Assembly (NCBI RefSeq): GCF_026626665.1
Contig: NZ_JAPNKE010000002.1
Coordinates: 7,541,168-7,605,167 of the forward strand
Direction: 5' to 3'
Length of the DNA stretch: 64,000 nt
Source of the DNA: Nannocystis pusilla
GTDB taxonomy: Bacteria; Myxococcota_A; Polyangia; Nannocystales; Nannocystaceae
In this document: in pieces, positions 62,820 to 64,000 of the stretch
Numbering within the stretch: position 1 is the stretch's first letter
Layout of the letters: each line of letters opens with the position of its first letter
Notes under the pieces: generated by a model
Seen by the model: only the letters and a program-made list of their open reading frames with translations
Database searches by the model: none
What the model was told of the DNA's origin: nothing
Program-made: the position numbers and the translations under genes

Positions 62820-64000
62820 CCGACAGGTCAGGCGAAGATCTGGTCGCCGCGCACTTCGGGCGCAACTTCGGCTACTTCGGCGCGATCGACAAGACCCTGT
62901 CCGGCTTCTACGTCCTCGACGACGAGGGCGACAACTATTACCTGGCCGACCTGCGTGACAGCGGCCAGGTGTGGTGGCAGGACCACGAGACCCGCGAGGT
63001 CTCGCTCGGCTTCGACAGCGTCGAAGACTACGCCGCCTACCGCGACGCGAAGGCCGAGGCCGACGAGGACGAGGACGACATCGCCGATCGCTTCCGGCCG
63101 CGCAAGCTCAAGTCGACCAGCGAGCGCCGGCCCACCACGGCCAAGCTGCTGGAGCGCTATCAGTGGCTCATGTGGTTCTTCGCCCGCGGCCACGAGCTGC
63201 GCGGGCAGGCCATCGACAGCGACGAGGACATGGCGCGCCGCGCCTACGGCCACCTGCGCGGCGCCTTCGACGACCGCGCCGCCGAGGCCAAGGCCTTCGC
63301 CGCCGAGCACAAGCGCATCGCCGACGATCCGCACCTCGGCATCTACTGGCTGCTCCACACCAGCGTCCTGGCCGACCACGCCGGCCGCGACCAGGTCGTC
63401 GCCGCCCTCGCCGCAAGCGAGCACCCGCTCGTGAAGGCCTTCGTCGCCGCCTTCGGCGCCCTCGCCGACGACGGCGACGTCCCGGCCGCGCCGGCCTTCC
63501 GCGCCCGCCGCTCGCTGCTCCTCTACTACACCGGCGGCGCGGTCGACGGCGAGGACGTCGACCTCGACCGCCTCATCGCCGCGGTGTACGCCGACCCCGT
63601 CACGCACGGCTTCATCAAGGCCCAGCGGCTGGTCGAGGCCGCCGCGGCCGCCGGCGAGCTGGGCCGCCTGCACGCCCTCGTCGCCGCCGGCCCGCCCGGG
63701 CCCGAGCTCGGCTTCCAGGCCCTCGCCGCCCTGCTCGACGTCCACGCCGGCGTGCAGGCCAGCCGCGCCGCCGATGCTGTCCTCGAGCACATGTTCGAAG
63801 TACAGACGTCGACCTGCTGGCCGCCGCGATCGAGCCGCTCGCCCCGCTGGCGACCGACCGCCTGCGCGTGCGCGACCTGCTCGACGGCGTCCTCGCGCGC
63901 GACCCGTACCACTGGGGCGTCCTGCACGCCGCCCAGCAGGCCGCCGAGCGCGACGGCGACGGCGCGCGGGCCGAGCAGTTCGCCGCCCGGATCGCCCCGC
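62726..64000 (+). CDS. Large protein of unknown function, 3' end beyond the window (one frameshift)
   Basis: The frame from ATG 62726 (MGPASPELAAARRFYALPID) stays open to the end of the window; its codon bias and sequence look real (GRNFGYFGAIDKTLSGFYVL, then KLLERYQWLMWFFARGHEL). About 425 residues are visible, acidic and increasingly helical (Ala/Leu-rich pairs like HEAT or TPR repeats). A base is missing near 63800, inside a 14-bp element; adding one restores both the frame and the 14-bp spacing. No domain is recognised. Confidence 0.7.
   Translation, partial: MGPASPELAAARRFYALPIDAEAFAASDEGLTDRSGEDLVAAHFGRNFGYFGAIDKTLSGFYVLDDEGDNYYLADLRDSGQVWWQDHETREVSLGFDSVEDYAAYRDAKAEADEDEDDIADRFRPRKLKSTSERRPTTAKLLERYQWLMWFFARGHELRGQAIDSDEDMARRAYGHLRGAFDDRAAEAKAFAAEHKRIADDPHLGIYWLLHTSVLADHAGRDQVVAALAASEHPLVKAFVAAFGALADDGDVPAAPAFRARRSLLLYYTGGAVDGEDVDLDRLIAAVYADPVTHGFIKAQRLVEAAAAAGELGRLHALVAAGPPGPELGFQALAALLDVHAGVQASRAADAVLEHMFEVQTSTCWPPRSSRSPRWRPTACACATCSTASSRATRTTGASCTPPSRPPSATATARGPSSSPPGSPR
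63773..63808. repeat. Intragenic 14-bp element with a one-base defect
   Basis: Cores GCTG 63776, CATG 63790 and CAGA 63803 are spaced 14 and 13 bp. The 13-bp step coincides with a frameshift of the host gene. Confidence 0.65.

Overview
The window reads as chromosomal DNA of a very GC-rich Gram-negative bacterium, most like a myxobacterium (Myxococcota, perhaps the Nannocystis group). The reasons are extreme third-position GC, many Cys-anchored lipoproteins with Thr/Ser/Gly linkers, a CHASE2 cyclase next to a FecR protein, and several STAS/phosphatase partner-switching proteins. This assignment is inferred from gene content only. I saw no tRNA, rRNA, transposase, integrase or CRISPR array.

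Layout. 0.1-1.3 kb: ECF sigma factor and membrane anti-sigma-like protein. 1.5-4.9 kb (-): CHASE2 cyclase and FecR lipoprotein. 5.2-8.1 kb (+): histidine cluster hisH-hisA-hisF-hisIE. 8.6-9.4 kb: plsY and an RRM protein. 9.9-14.1 kb (-): ferritin-like lipoprotein, NtrC-type regulator, hisS. 14.2-20 kb: Uma2 protein, ileS (-), a lipoprotein. 20.1-23 kb (-): Pal/OmpA lipoprotein, CpoB/YbgF-like protein, adenine methylase. 23.5-27.5 kb (+): two unknown genes, murA, hisG, another unknown gene. 27.6-31.1 kb (-): Hsp20 and hutU-hutI. 31.5-41.7 kb: lipoproteins (vWA, FG-GAP, caspase-like, Asp-box), a TIGR03032-type protein, a MerR regulator and a YhhN protein. 42-47.6 kb (-): a giant lipoprotein, an RsbR-type STAS protein with a V4R-like partner, adenosine deaminase. 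47.7-52.7 kb: two vWA lipoproteins, a small membrane protein, a thioredoxin-TPR lipoprotein. 52.9-64 kb (+): clpB, an AglD-type membrane protein, a TPR/pepsin-like lipoprotein, FHA-GAF-SpoIIE phosphatase, PAS-STAS protein, a Lys/Ala-rich protein and a partial gene running off the end.

The outstanding signal is a dispersed short repeat: a degenerate 10-bp palindrome centred on CATG (about GGACATGTCC) with a 4-bp spacer, so neighbouring units lie exactly 14 bp apart. About 45 loci occur in 64 kb. Arrays of up to six units sit directly after stop codons, and shorter copies lie inside reading frames, including ileS, hutU, hutI and the SpoIIE phosphatase. Two adjacent units fold into a hairpin whose 4-nt loop is often TTCG or CTCG. 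I do not recognise this family. It overlaps longer intergenic tandem repeats (24, 53, 60, 61 and about 73 bp units).

A caution on quality: about eighteen genes, hisS and hutU among them, are split by single-base frameshifts, nearly always one missing G or C in a short run. The simplest reading is uncorrected base-calling dropouts, so each such gene is annotated here as one CDS across its frameshift. A second recurring signal is a TANNNT box 6-7 bp before the start codon of several monocistronic genes, which suggests leaderless transcripts.
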